Assembly (NCBI GenBank): GCA_017880985.1
Contig: JADGRK010000202.1
Span: forward strand, 1 to 5,105
Origin: Rhodoferax sp.
Lineage (GTDB): Bacteria > Pseudomonadota > Gammaproteobacteria > Burkholderiales > Burkholderiaceae_C
DNA length: 5,105 nt
Direction: 5' to 3'
The position numbers and the translations under genes are program-made. Below are positions 1-5,105 of the stretch, piece by piece (the first letter of the stretch is position 1; every line of letters begins with the position of its first letter). The notes under the pieces are model-generated. The model had not been told where the DNA came from, searched no databases, and was given only the letters and a program-made list of their open reading frames with translations.

Positions 1-2
1 GT

Positions 3-80
3 CGTCGGGAAACCACGGGGATCCATAACCGAAATTTAGCATCGAAATACCTCATTGGCAACAAACCGGATAGGCAAGGG
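3..80 (+). pseudogene. Out-of-frame upstream continuation of the methyltransferase
   Basis: The frame starting at position 3 is open to the stop at 81-83 and reads ...NLASKYLIGNKPDRQG. This resembles the family segment just before the recognition region, which as I recall runs like 'LA..LI...NPDGRPNSDVVRP'. Removing T81 joins it to KSNANVLRPLRNARD in the downstream frame and gives a continuous family-like sequence. The other two frames have stops at 26-28 and 37-39. The visible fact is the set of open frames and stops. The frameshift is inference from remembered family sequences. It could be a real mutation or a sequencing error. Confidence 0.55.
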
Positions 81-1179
81 TAAATCTAACGCTAACGTTC
101 TTCGTCCGTTGCGAAACGCGCGCGATCTCACGACGAAGCCCCGTGACGCTTGGATTGTCGATTTCGGAAAGCTGATACTTAGCGATGCTCAGTTCTACGA
201 GCAACCTTTTGAGCGCGTTCAGTTGGCAGTCAAACCGTATCGCGAACAGAATCGTGACAAGTCACGACGCGAAAACTGGTGGTTACACGGTCGCACGGGC
301 GACGACCTGCGAGCTGCATGCGCAAACATTTCGAGAGCCATCGTTACGCCGCGTGTGGCCAAGCATCGGGTGTTCCTCCAAATGTCAACGCGTGTCTATG
401 TAGACGATGCAACGGCATTAATCGCTCGCGCCGACGACGCCACCTTCGGCATCCTGCACAGCCGCTTCCACGAACTCTGGTCGCTGCGCATGGGCACCTC
501 ACTGGAAGACCGGCCACGCTACACCCCCACCACCTGCTTCGAAACCTTCCCTTTCCCCGCCGGCCTGACCCCCGCCGACACCGCCCACCAGCGCACTGAA
601 ATCGTGGAAGGCGGCGCCTTAATCCCGGGAAATTGGGGTCAGGAAATTGGGGTCAAATTCCCTGCCACCGTTGCAAGCCAACGCTCCGAGGCGGGGGTGG
701 TTCGGATGTCGGGGCCGATTTCAAAAAGCGAAGCGTATGAGGCCCCGGCGTCCGAATCAGCCCCGCCGTCCGCGCACCAGCAAGTGACACGCCAGCAAGC
801 CATCCGGATCGCGATAGCCGCAAAGAAACTCAACGACCTCAGAGAAGCCTGGCTCAACCCACCCGAGTGGACGCACAAAGTGCCCGAAGTCACGCCGCTC
901 GGCATGACCCAATCGCCCTACCCCGACCGCATCGAACCGAAACCCGGCATCAGCGAACAAGACCTCAATGCGCTGCAAAAACGCACGCTCACCAACCTGT
1001 ACAACGCCCGGCCCGCATGGCTGGGCATGGCGCACAGCCAACTCGACGCCGCAGTCGCCGCCGCCTACGGCTGGACCGACTACAGCCCCGACATGCCCGA
1101 CGAGGAAATCCTCAAACGCCTGCTGGTGCTGAATCTGGAGCGGTCTGCCGCGGGGAGAGGGGTTGCGGTTATTGATTGA
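55..1179 (+). CDS. MmeI-like / type IIG DNA methyltransferase, C-terminal part (5' end outside window, probably frameshifted)
   Basis: This is the recognition and C-terminal part of a large S-adenosylmethionine-dependent DNA methyltransferase, of the kind that stands alone or is fused to a nuclease in restriction-modification. Family hallmarks are in order: VLRPLRNARDL (about residues 16-26), WIVDFG (33-38), VKPYREQNRDKSRRENWW (59-76), IVTPRVAKHRVF (95-106), FGILHSRFHELWSL (130-143), TPTTCFETFPFP (156-167), LNDLREAWLNPPEW (258-271) and LTNLYNARPAWL (312-323), ending with LDAAVAAAYGW. The SAM-binding and NPPY catalytic motifs would lie upstream, outside the window. The TTG at 55 is only the first possible start after an in-frame stop at 37-39 and has no ribosome binding site; homology seems to continue upstream in another frame. 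Residues about 191-245 are foreign to the family and come from an inserted palindromic element. Family assignment is confident; whether the protein is functional is doubtful. Confidence 0.8.
   Translation: MATNRIGKGKSNANVLRPLRNARDLTTKPRDAWIVDFGKLILSDAQFYEQPFERVQLAVKPYREQNRDKSRRENWWLHGRTGDDLRAACANISRAIVTPRVAKHRVFLQMSTRVYVDDATALIARADDATFGILHSRFHELWSLRMGTSLEDRPRYTPTTCFETFPFPAGLTPADTAHQRTEIVEGGALIPGNWGQEIGVKFPATVASQRSEAGVVRMSGPISKSEAYEAPASESAPPSAHQQVTRQQAIRIAIAAKKLNDLREAWLNPPEWTHKVPEVTPLGMTQSPYPDRIEPKPGISEQDLNALQKRTLTNLYNARPAWLGMAHSQLDAAVAAAYGWTDYSPDMPDEEILKRLLVLNLERSAAGRGVAVID
624..775 (+). repeat. Palindromic REP/MITE-like element inserted in the methyltransferase gene
   Basis: This stretch separates two parts of the gene that are normally almost adjacent in the family: the FETFPFPAGLTPADTAHQRTE block and the IAAKKLNDLREAWLNPP helix. 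It contains a perfect 14 bp tandem duplication, GGAAATTGGGGTCA at 628-641 and 642-655, followed by a large imperfect inverted repeat at 690-716 and 741-767. The insertion adds roughly 50 residues without any stop codon. Both ends are estimates (about 10 bp either way), because I cannot see an uninterrupted relative. From memory, TTGGGGTCA-type boxes occur next to REP-associated tyrosine transposase elements in betaproteobacteria; no transposase is present here. Confidence 0.6.
690..767 (+). repeat. Long imperfect inverted repeat (27 bp arms, 24 nt loop)
   Basis: Arm 690-716 pairs with arm 741-767. I count 23 Watson-Crick pairs, three G-U pairs (700/757, 707/750, 709/748) and one G-G mismatch (697/760). 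The loop is 717-740. The three G-U positions pair only in plus-strand RNA, which is the sense strand of the host gene; in minus-strand RNA they would be A-C mismatches. The arms are very GC-rich, so the folded RNA should be stable. Confidence 0.85.
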
Positions 1180-1204
1180 TTTTTCGTCAACCATGGATTA
1201 CACT
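1176..1204 (+). promoter_or_regulatory. Candidate sigma-70 promoter for the toxin-antitoxin locus
   Basis: TTGATT at 1176-1181 and TACACT at 1199-1204 are separated by 17 bp. Each matches four of six positions of the -35 and -10 consensus. It overlaps the methyltransferase stop codon and lies just before the toxin remnant, where a toxin-antitoxin operon promoter is expected. The leader to the toxin would be very short. The match is weak and could be chance. Confidence 0.3.
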
Positions 1205-1209
1205 TTGGC

Positions 1210-1383
1210 ATAGTTGAGATCATCAAAACGGAAACCTTTGAAAACTGGTTGCTTGGCCTGAAAGATCGGATGGCGCGCTTTCGCATTCAGGCTCGGATTG
1301 ATCGTCTGGCGGGCGGTGACAAGCGCACGCAAAACGCCGACATTGAGCAAGCAATTTCTATTTCAAAAGAATGGAAGGAATGA
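1210..1383 (+). pseudogene. HigB/RelE-like toxin relic (HI1419 family), internally deleted and without a start codon
   Basis: The frame reads VEIIKTETFENWLLGLKD from 1213 and ends ...GGDKRTQNADIEQAISISKEWKE with a stop at 1381-1383. Both ends match the small RelE/ParE-fold toxins of the HI1419 type (phage Gp49-like), which inhibit growth, many by cutting mRNA. Intact members are about 95-100 residues; this one has 57. The first part runs to RLAGG and then continues directly with the C-terminal GGDKRTQ motif, so about 35-40 residues of the core sheet (the family's ELR...GYRVYF region) are missing in frame. The codon where the family has its initiator Met is ATA (1210-1212). No ATG, GTG or TTG occurs in frame until TTG at 1249. 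A stable active toxin is unlikely. The reading of family membership is strong, and the loss of function is inference. Confidence 0.8.
1373..1380 (+). promoter_or_regulatory. Ribosome binding site of the antitoxin
   Basis: GGAAGGAA ends 6 nt before the ATG at 1387, a good Shine-Dalgarno match and spacing. It lies inside the last codons of the toxin relic, so translation of the antitoxin was probably coupled to the toxin but can also start independently. It fixes 1387 as the start. Confidence 0.75.
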
Positions 1384-1386
1384 ACC

Positions 1387-1686
1387 ATGGCTGAAAAATT
1401 CTCTCGTTGGGACAGCGCCGACCACCTCAAAACCGAAGAAGATATTGATCTTTACTTTCAAGCCTGTATTGATGAAGACCCTGGCGACGGTAGCCTGATT
1501 CGCAATGCACTGGGTGCGATCGCCCGTGCTCGCGGCATGAGCCAGCTAGCGCGTGATACTGGTCTGGCGCGTGAGGGTTTGTACAAGGCACTTTCCCCCG
1601 GCGGCAACCCGGAATTCGCTACCGTGATGAAGGTGCTCAAAGCGCTTGGCCTGAAGCTCGGTGCGCAGACGTCTGCATCTGTCTGA
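1387..1686 (+). CDS. HigA-type antitoxin (HI1420 family), HTH DNA-binding protein
   Basis: This 99-residue protein belongs to the 'putative addiction module antidote' family (HI1420-like, Xre/Cro helix-turn-helix). It normally binds and neutralises the toxin encoded just upstream and represses their shared promoter. The N-terminal part (residues 1-35, with KTEEDIDLYFQACIDEDPGDGS) is the typical family start; RNALGAIARARGMSQLARDTGLAREGLYKALSP follows, with the helix-turn-helix at about residues 51-70, and then NPEFATVMKVLKALGLKL. The length is normal for the family. It begins 3 nt after the stop of the toxin relic, the usual toxin-first order. Because the toxin is broken, this is an orphan antitoxin. 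It may persist as a repressor, as protection against a related toxin elsewhere, or simply not yet have decayed. Confidence 0.88.
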   Translation: MAEKFSRWDSADHLKTEEDIDLYFQACIDEDPGDGSLIRNALGAIARARGMSQLARDTGLAREGLYKALSPGGNPEFATVMKVLKALGLKLGAQTSASV

Positions 1687-1735
1687 ATTGCAGCGGCCAG
1701 CGATACCGTGTTTGTAAACCACACCATCGTGCACC

Positions 1736-2353
1736 ATGTCCAAAAACGCAATTGCCACACGTCCCGAACCGCGTGACCTGCGGCACAAGGTGGGCGATGC
1801 CATTTTGGGGCTGGTGTTGCGCATCCCGGCATCGAGCGAACACCAGGTTGAGTTGCCCGAGGTGCGGGCGCGGGCGCTTGGCCGCTCTGCCGCGCGGCAA
1901 GCCAGTCTGATGGCCGGATCGCTGGCGCTACCACCGGGTTTTCTGGGCTGGCTGACGGTGCTGCCGGAACTGGTAGGCGTGTGGAAATTGCAGGCGCAAA
2001 TGGTGTCGGACATCGCTGCCGTCTATGGCAAGAATGCCACGCTGGGCCGGGAGCAAATGATCTACTGCCTGTTCAAGCACGTCTCGGCGCAATTGTTTCG
2101 TGATGTCGTGGTGCAGGTCGGCGAGCGCTACCTGGTTCAGACCGCAACGCTTGGGTTTATGCAATCTGCGGCGCGCCTGCTGGGCGTCAAGGTCACGCAG
2201 CGCATCATTGGCAAGAGCGCATCACGGTTGGTGCCGCTGATCGGTGCGGTCGGCGTCAGCGCCTACGCCTACTTTGATACGACCCAGGTGGCCAAGACCG
2301 CCATCAACCTGTTTTCCCACGAAATCACGCTGGAGGCAGACCTGGCCGACTGA
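1736..2353 (+). CDS. EcsC-like protein of unknown function
   Basis: This 205-residue protein resembles the EcsC family, named after a protein of the Bacillus Ecs transporter locus; the biochemical role of stand-alone members is unknown. The family-like core is ALGRSAARQASLMAGSLALPPGFLGWLTVLPELVGVWKLQAQM (about residues 47-89), a helix-rich hydrophobic stretch with the PxGxLG-like turn, followed by VSDIAAVYGKN. A second hydrophobic segment, RLVPLIGAVGVSAYAYF, lies near 164-180. Such segments suggest membrane association rather than a secreted protein; no signal peptide is evident. ATG 1736 is chosen because the frame and protein start look natural, but no clear Shine-Dalgarno sequence precedes it. 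It lies 49 bp after the antitoxin gene and may be transcribed with it, yet no functional tie is implied. No ABC transporter genes are beside it. Confidence 0.65.
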   Translation: MSKNAIATRPEPRDLRHKVGDAILGLVLRIPASSEHQVELPEVRARALGRSAARQASLMAGSLALPPGFLGWLTVLPELVGVWKLQAQMVSDIAAVYGKNATLGREQMIYCLFKHVSAQLFRDVVVQVGERYLVQTATLGFMQSAARLLGVKVTQRIIGKSASRLVPLIGAVGVSAYAYFDTTQVAKTAINLFSHEITLEADLAD

Positions 2354-2361
2354 AGTCGGCC
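2344..2361 (+). terminator. Perfect hairpin at the stop codon of the EcsC-like gene
   Basis: GGCCGAC (2344-2350) and GTCGGCC (2355-2361) form a 7 bp GC-rich stem with loop TGAA. The stop codon TGA is in the loop. There is no U-run after it, so it is not a standard intrinsic terminator; it may protect the mRNA 3' end or act with Rho. Confidence 0.35.
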
Positions 2362-2378
2362 CTACAAAGATCGGGCTC

Positions 2379-2394
2379 AAAAAACCTGCAAGGT
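2379..2394 (-). terminator. Weak candidate terminator for dinG
   Basis: Read on the minus strand, ACCT-TGC-AGGT is followed at once by a run of six T (plus-strand A run 2379-2384). The four-pair stem is short, so termination would be inefficient. The position, about 90 bp beyond the dinG stop, is suitable. Confidence 0.25.
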
Positions 2395-2422
2395 GAGAAG
2401 TTACTATTTATATGATAAATTG

Positions 2423-2456
2423 AGCTGTAGACCCCGTGCGATATGCGCAAGCAGCT
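2423..2456. repeat. Nested hairpin in the convergent intergenic region
   Basis: AGCTG (2423-2427) pairs with CAGCT (2452-2456), and inside it TGCG (2437-2440) pairs with CGCA (2446-2449). A smaller hairpin CTATT/AATAG follows at about 2455-2469. The whole resembles, from memory, the 'GAGCTG...GCAGCTATTAAA' intergenic repeats common in Comamonadaceae. It may serve as a bidirectional terminator for the two converging genes. The 2354-2480 gap holds no ORF that I can support. Confidence 0.4.
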
Positions 2457-2480
2457 ATTAAAACAATAGTAATTCAGCAC

Positions 2481-4673
2481 TCAAACCGGTAGCAGCACGC
2501 CAGCCACGCGACGCCACAGCGCGTACGGCGGCAAGCCCTGGAGCATGCGCTGGCCATACGACATGCGCAGCAGGCGCCGGTCGTAGCAAATCACGCTGGC
2601 GTGGTCGGCTTCGGTGCGAATGGCACGACCACTCCATTGCAGCAGTTTGATGCCGGTGGCGGGCACCACCAGCTCGGCAAACGGATCGCGCCCGACACTC
2701 TGGAGCCACTCGGCACGGGCCTCATCCACCGGATCGGACGGTGGACTGAACGGCAGCTTGGCGATGAACACCGTCTCACACAGCTTGCCGGGTAGATCCA
2801 GGCCTTCGCCAAATGACTGCAAGCCGAAGATGACCGAAGGCAGTCCGGCCTCGACCCGCGCCTGATGGTTGGCCAACAGCCGGCCACGCGCCATCTGGCC
2901 CTGCACCAGAACCACGGGCTGCAAGCTGCTGCCCAGCGCATCCAGCGCTGCTTTCATTTGCACGCGCGAGGTAAACAAGGCCAGCGCGCCACGCTCGACC
3001 TGCTGCAAATCAAGCAGCAGCTCAGCTACCATCTCGCGCGTGTAGGCCTCGACCTCTTTCGGGTTGGCGTCAGTCTCCACCACAATCAGCCGACCTTGCG
3101 TGGCATAGTTGAAAGGACTCGTGACTTCGAGTGTGGACGCATCCGGGTTGTTGTCCAGGCCGCTCTCCTGCAAGAAATAGTCAAAGCTGCCGCAACTCGT
3201 CAGCGTCGCCGAGGTGATGACGGCAGCGCGCACCTGGCCCCACAAGGACTGGCGCAGCAAATCACCCGGAACGATCGGGCAGGCGTGTGCCGTCAAAAAA
3301 ACCAGCCCCGAGCTGGCATCGGCCTTGAGCCACTTGGCCAGCGGCTGCGCGCCGTGTTCAAGCAACTGGCGTGCCGTTGTCAGCACGCTGCTCAACCGGG
3401 GCGCCATTTGCCCCAGACGGGCATACATCAGCGAGCTGCCCAGTGCTTGTGCCGGGTCTTCCTTGGCGCGTCGCTTCAGCTCCGCACCCAGCGCCTCCAG
3501 CGCACTGGACAAGCCGCCGGCGTGACCTTGAATCAGCGTCATGGGCTCGGTCAAGGCTTGGGGCAACAGGCCATTGCTGAAACGATAGGTCGCCTCATGC
3601 GCGCTGCTGGCGCTCGGTAGCAGGCCGATCGCGATTCGCGCCACGTCAAGCAGCGCACTCTTGAGCTGTTGCGCCAGTGTGCTCACATCCTGCGTCAACG
3701 CCATGCTTAACTTTTCGCTCACGTCGAGCAGGACTTTTGGCAATTTGTCGAGCCAGCGCAGAGCCGACAAATCCATGCTGCTGGCAAACTGGTTCAGCGC
3801 CACCGCGGGCAGGTGATGCCCTTCGTCAAACACTAGCAGGCAGTTGTCAAGCTCGGGCAGCGCCTTCATGCCGAGCGAGGCCAGCACCAGATCGTGATTG
3901 GCGACGATGACATCGGCCTGCGTCAGCTGGGTGCGGGCGTTGTAGTAGCTGCACTGCTGATAACGCGGGCAATGGCGAGCGGTGCAGGTGTGGCGCTCGG
4001 CCGCCACGGCAGACCAGTCACGCGCATCAGGCTGCTCGGCCAGTTGGTCGCGGTCGCCGTCCCATTTGCCGCTCGCCAAGGCAGCAGCCAAGGCGTCGTA
4101 GAGCTTCATGCGCCGCTCTTCGGGGTGGTCGCCCTGCAACTGGCGGGCGAACGCGCCGCGCGCTGGCGGCGTGTCTTCATCCACACCAAACAGTTCGTCG
4201 CTGAGTTCATCGCCGCCGGGGCCCGCCAGGCGCTCCAGCTTGAACTTGCAGACATAGCGGCCACGCCCCTTGGCCAGCGCATAGGCAAAAGGCGTGTCAA
4301 GTACCGCCGCCAGGGCTGGCAAATCTTTGGTCATGAGCTGATCCTGCAGCGCCACGGTGGCGGTCGAGATCACAACCCGCGTCTTGCGCGACAGCGCCAT
4401 GGCCACGCTGGTGGACAGATAAGCGGCCGACTTGCCGACGCCGGTGCCGGCCTGAATCACCGTGATGGCTTTGCCCGGCTCAGGATCATCGCCCAGCGAC
4501 ACGCCCGCCAAGGCACTGGCAATCCGCTGCGCCATGTCGCGCTGGCCGGCTCGCGCGCGAAAGCCCGGCGTGACAGCCATCATCTGGTCAAAAGCGGCCA
4601 ACGACAGAGCTGCCAGGTCCGCTGAGCTCAAAGCGAATGTCTCCTTGTCTTGTGGTGTCGGTTTGATCTGCAT
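2481..4673 (-). CDS. dinG: ATP-dependent DNA helicase DinG (XPD-like, Fe-S cluster)
   Basis: DinG is a 5'-3' superfamily 2 helicase related to XPD and YoaA. It unwinds forked DNA, D-loops and R-loops in the cytoplasm and helps resolve replication/transcription conflicts. Numbered from the ATG at 4673 (730 residues): Walker A AGTGVGKS at 75-82; motif Ia STATVALQDQL near 103-113; four iron-sulfur cysteines C142, C230, C235 and C241, the last three spaced x4 and x5 as in E. coli DinG; ANHDLVLASL near 258-267; Walker B DEGH at 283-286; TSATL at 487-491; FGEGLDLPG at 621-629; QWSGRAIR at 679-686. All motifs are intact. The longest frame begins at 4781, but its extra 36 residues look unlike the family and overlap a TATAAT box for the opposite strand. 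MQIKPTPQDKETF is therefore the likelier start, although its GAGG sits very close to the ATG. The gene stands alone, convergent with the EcsC-like gene. Confidence 0.92.
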   Translation of the reverse strand: MQIKPTPQDKETFALSSADLAALSLAAFDQMMAVTPGFRARAGQRDMAQRIASALAGVSLGDDPEPGKAITVIQAGTGVGKSAAYLSTSVAMALSRKTRVVISTATVALQDQLMTKDLPALAAVLDTPFAYALAKGRGRYVCKFKLERLAGPGGDELSDELFGVDEDTPPARGAFARQLQGDHPEERRMKLYDALAAALASGKWDGDRDQLAEQPDARDWSAVAAERHTCTARHCPRYQQCSYYNARTQLTQADVIVANHDLVLASLGMKALPELDNCLLVFDEGHHLPAVALNQFASSMDLSALRWLDKLPKVLLDVSEKLSMALTQDVSTLAQQLKSALLDVARIAIGLLPSASSAHEATYRFSNGLLPQALTEPMTLIQGHAGGLSSALEALGAELKRRAKEDPAQALGSSLMYARLGQMAPRLSSVLTTARQLLEHGAQPLAKWLKADASSGLVFLTAHACPIVPGDLLRQSLWGQVRAAVITSATLTSCGSFDYFLQESGLDNNPDASTLEVTSPFNYATQGRLIVVETDANPKEVEAYTREMVAELLLDLQQVERGALALFTSRVQMKAALDALGSSLQPVVLVQGQMARGRLLANHQARVEAGLPSVIFGLQSFGEGLDLPGKLCETVFIAKLPFSPPSDPVDEARAEWLQSVGRDPFAELVVPATGIKLLQWSGRAIRTEADHASVICYDRRLLRMSYGQRMLQGLPPYALWRRVAGVLLPV

Positions 4674-4762
4674 GGCCTCTATTACACCGTCTAAATGGCA
4701 AAGCCTGAATTGGCCCAGGTCGCGGCAGGCAATTTGCGGATCAGGGATTGGCCCGTTAACGC

Positions 4763-4768
4763 TATAAT
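4763..4768 (+). promoter_or_regulatory. Perfect -10 box TATAAT in the divergent spacer
   Basis: TATAAT matches the sigma-70 -10 consensus exactly and points toward the lipoprotein gene, giving a leader of about 135 nt. No good -35 sequence lies 16-18 bp upstream, so the promoter is uncertain. On the opposite strand, TTGCTC then 16 bp then TATAGC is a weak candidate for dinG at the same place. The 4674-4912 spacer shows no other gene. Confidence 0.3.
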
Positions 4769-4838
4769 TTTTGTAGCGCATTGAGCAAGAATGACGCTGG
4801 TCAAAGGCATATTTTGTTACAAAGAATGGGCTGAAAAG

Positions 4839-4853
4839 CGGTCCTCAAGACCG
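4839..4853 (+). other. Small hairpin in the lipoprotein leader
   Basis: CGGTC (4839-4843) and GACCG (4849-4853) form a 5 bp stem with loop CTCAA, about 60 bp before the start codon. It could be part of a 5' leader structure, or chance. No riboswitch class is recognised. Confidence 0.25.
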
Positions 4854-4898
4854 GCCGATCACTACACTCAAGCTGAAATCACGATCATTCAAAAAATC

Positions 4899-4903
4899 GG
4901 GAG
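4899..4903 (+). promoter_or_regulatory. Ribosome binding site of the CHRD lipoprotein
   Basis: GGGAG lies 9 nt before the ATG at 4913. Another in-frame ATG at 4904 would directly touch this GGGAG, leaving no spacing, so 4913 is preferred. Confidence 0.6.
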
Positions 4904-4912
4904 ATGTCAAAG

Positions 4913-5105
4913 ATGAAAATATATTTTTCCCCACGCACCGTGCTCGCCACCGCAACCGTGGCCTTTGCCATGGTCGGCTGCAGTGTGTTGCAGCCAGACG
5001 CCCACCTGGCGGCCTTCAGCAGCCAGATGACGGGTTTGAACGAGGTGCCCACTGTGGCCACCCCAGCGACCGGTCGAGTGTACTCTGTGCTCGACAAAAA
5101 CACCG
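4913..5105 (+). CDS. CHRD-domain lipoprotein, N-terminal part (runs off the window)
   Basis: The first 64 residues are visible. MKIYFSPR is a positively charged start, followed by a hydrophobic stretch (VLATATVAFAMVG) and C23 in a lipobox-like MVGC, so this should be a lipoprotein exported by Sec and attached to a membrane after signal peptidase II cleavage. The mature part SSQMTGLNEVPTVATPATGRVYSVLD matches the start of CHRD domains (the 'L.G.NEVPPV.T.ATG' pattern), first named from chordin and common in bacterial secreted proteins of unknown function. The rest of the domain, about 80-100 residues, would lie beyond the right edge. The gene is divergent from dinG, with a 239 bp spacer that probably holds both promoters. 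Confidence 0.8.
   Translation, partial: MKIYFSPRTVLATATVAFAMVGCSVLQPDAHLAAFSSQMTGLNEVPTVATPATGRVYSVLDKNT

Noticed and set aside
635..714. Four G-runs that might form a G-quadruplex
   Set aside because: The runs are separated by about 10 to 40 bases, too far for a normal quadruplex, and the G-rich arms are better explained by the hairpin.
777..799. Short direct repeat CCAGCAAG spaced 15 bp, as a possible target-site duplication
   Set aside because: There is no matching copy at the left edge of the element, so it does not mark an insertion; probably chance in a Q/A-rich coding stretch.
757..1194. 145-residue minus-strand frame opposite the methyltransferase
   Set aside because: It is antisense to conserved C-terminal methyltransferase motifs and is low-complexity shadow sequence.
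1736..2353. EcsC-like gene as a third component of the toxin-antitoxin locus
   Set aside because: Only proximity supports it; the protein belongs to a separate family without any known addiction role.
2865..3620. 251-residue plus-strand open frame opposite dinG
   Set aside because: It is a shadow of the helicase on the other strand, rich in Q, R and H, with no recognisable motif.
3894..4625. 243-residue plus-strand open frame opposite dinG
   Set aside because: It is antisense to the conserved helicase motifs, its composition is shadow-like (rich in R, G, A, Q), and it matches no family that I recognise.
4674..4781. N-terminal extension of dinG to the ATG at 4781
   Set aside because: The 36 extra residues do not look like DinG, no ribosome binding site precedes them, and they cover the probable promoter region.

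Overview
The window looks like a high-GC betaproteobacterial chromosome, probably of the Comamonadaceae (Rhodoferax/Polaromonas-like). I base this on codon use, the DinG protein type and the style of the intergenic hairpin; it is inference, since no rRNA or other marker gene is present. No new multi-gene system is visible. The left 1.7 kb is a worn accessory segment and the right 3.4 kb is ordinary chromosome.

Positions 1-1179 hold the 3' part of a large DNA methyltransferase of the MmeI-like / type IIG kind: the target-recognition region and the C-terminal helical region, with no catalytic motifs inside the window. The gene is unusual in three ways. Its reading frame appears to be shifted near position 81. 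GC content steps up near position 425, at the end of the recognition region. A roughly 150 bp palindromic element has been inserted without closing the frame (about 624-775).

Positions 1210-1686 hold a HigB/HigA-type (HI1419/HI1420 family) toxin-antitoxin pair. The toxin is a relic: it has lost its start codon and its central part. The antitoxin is intact. Next comes an EcsC-like protein (1736-2353).

Positions 2354-2480 are a convergent intergenic region with several small hairpins. It separates the plus-strand genes from dinG, a complete Fe-S helicase on the minus strand (2481-4673). The divergent spacer 4674-4912 leads into a CHRD-domain lipoprotein that runs off the right edge. The genes do not form one pathway: the left part is restriction/addiction DNA in decay, while dinG is a housekeeping repair helicase.
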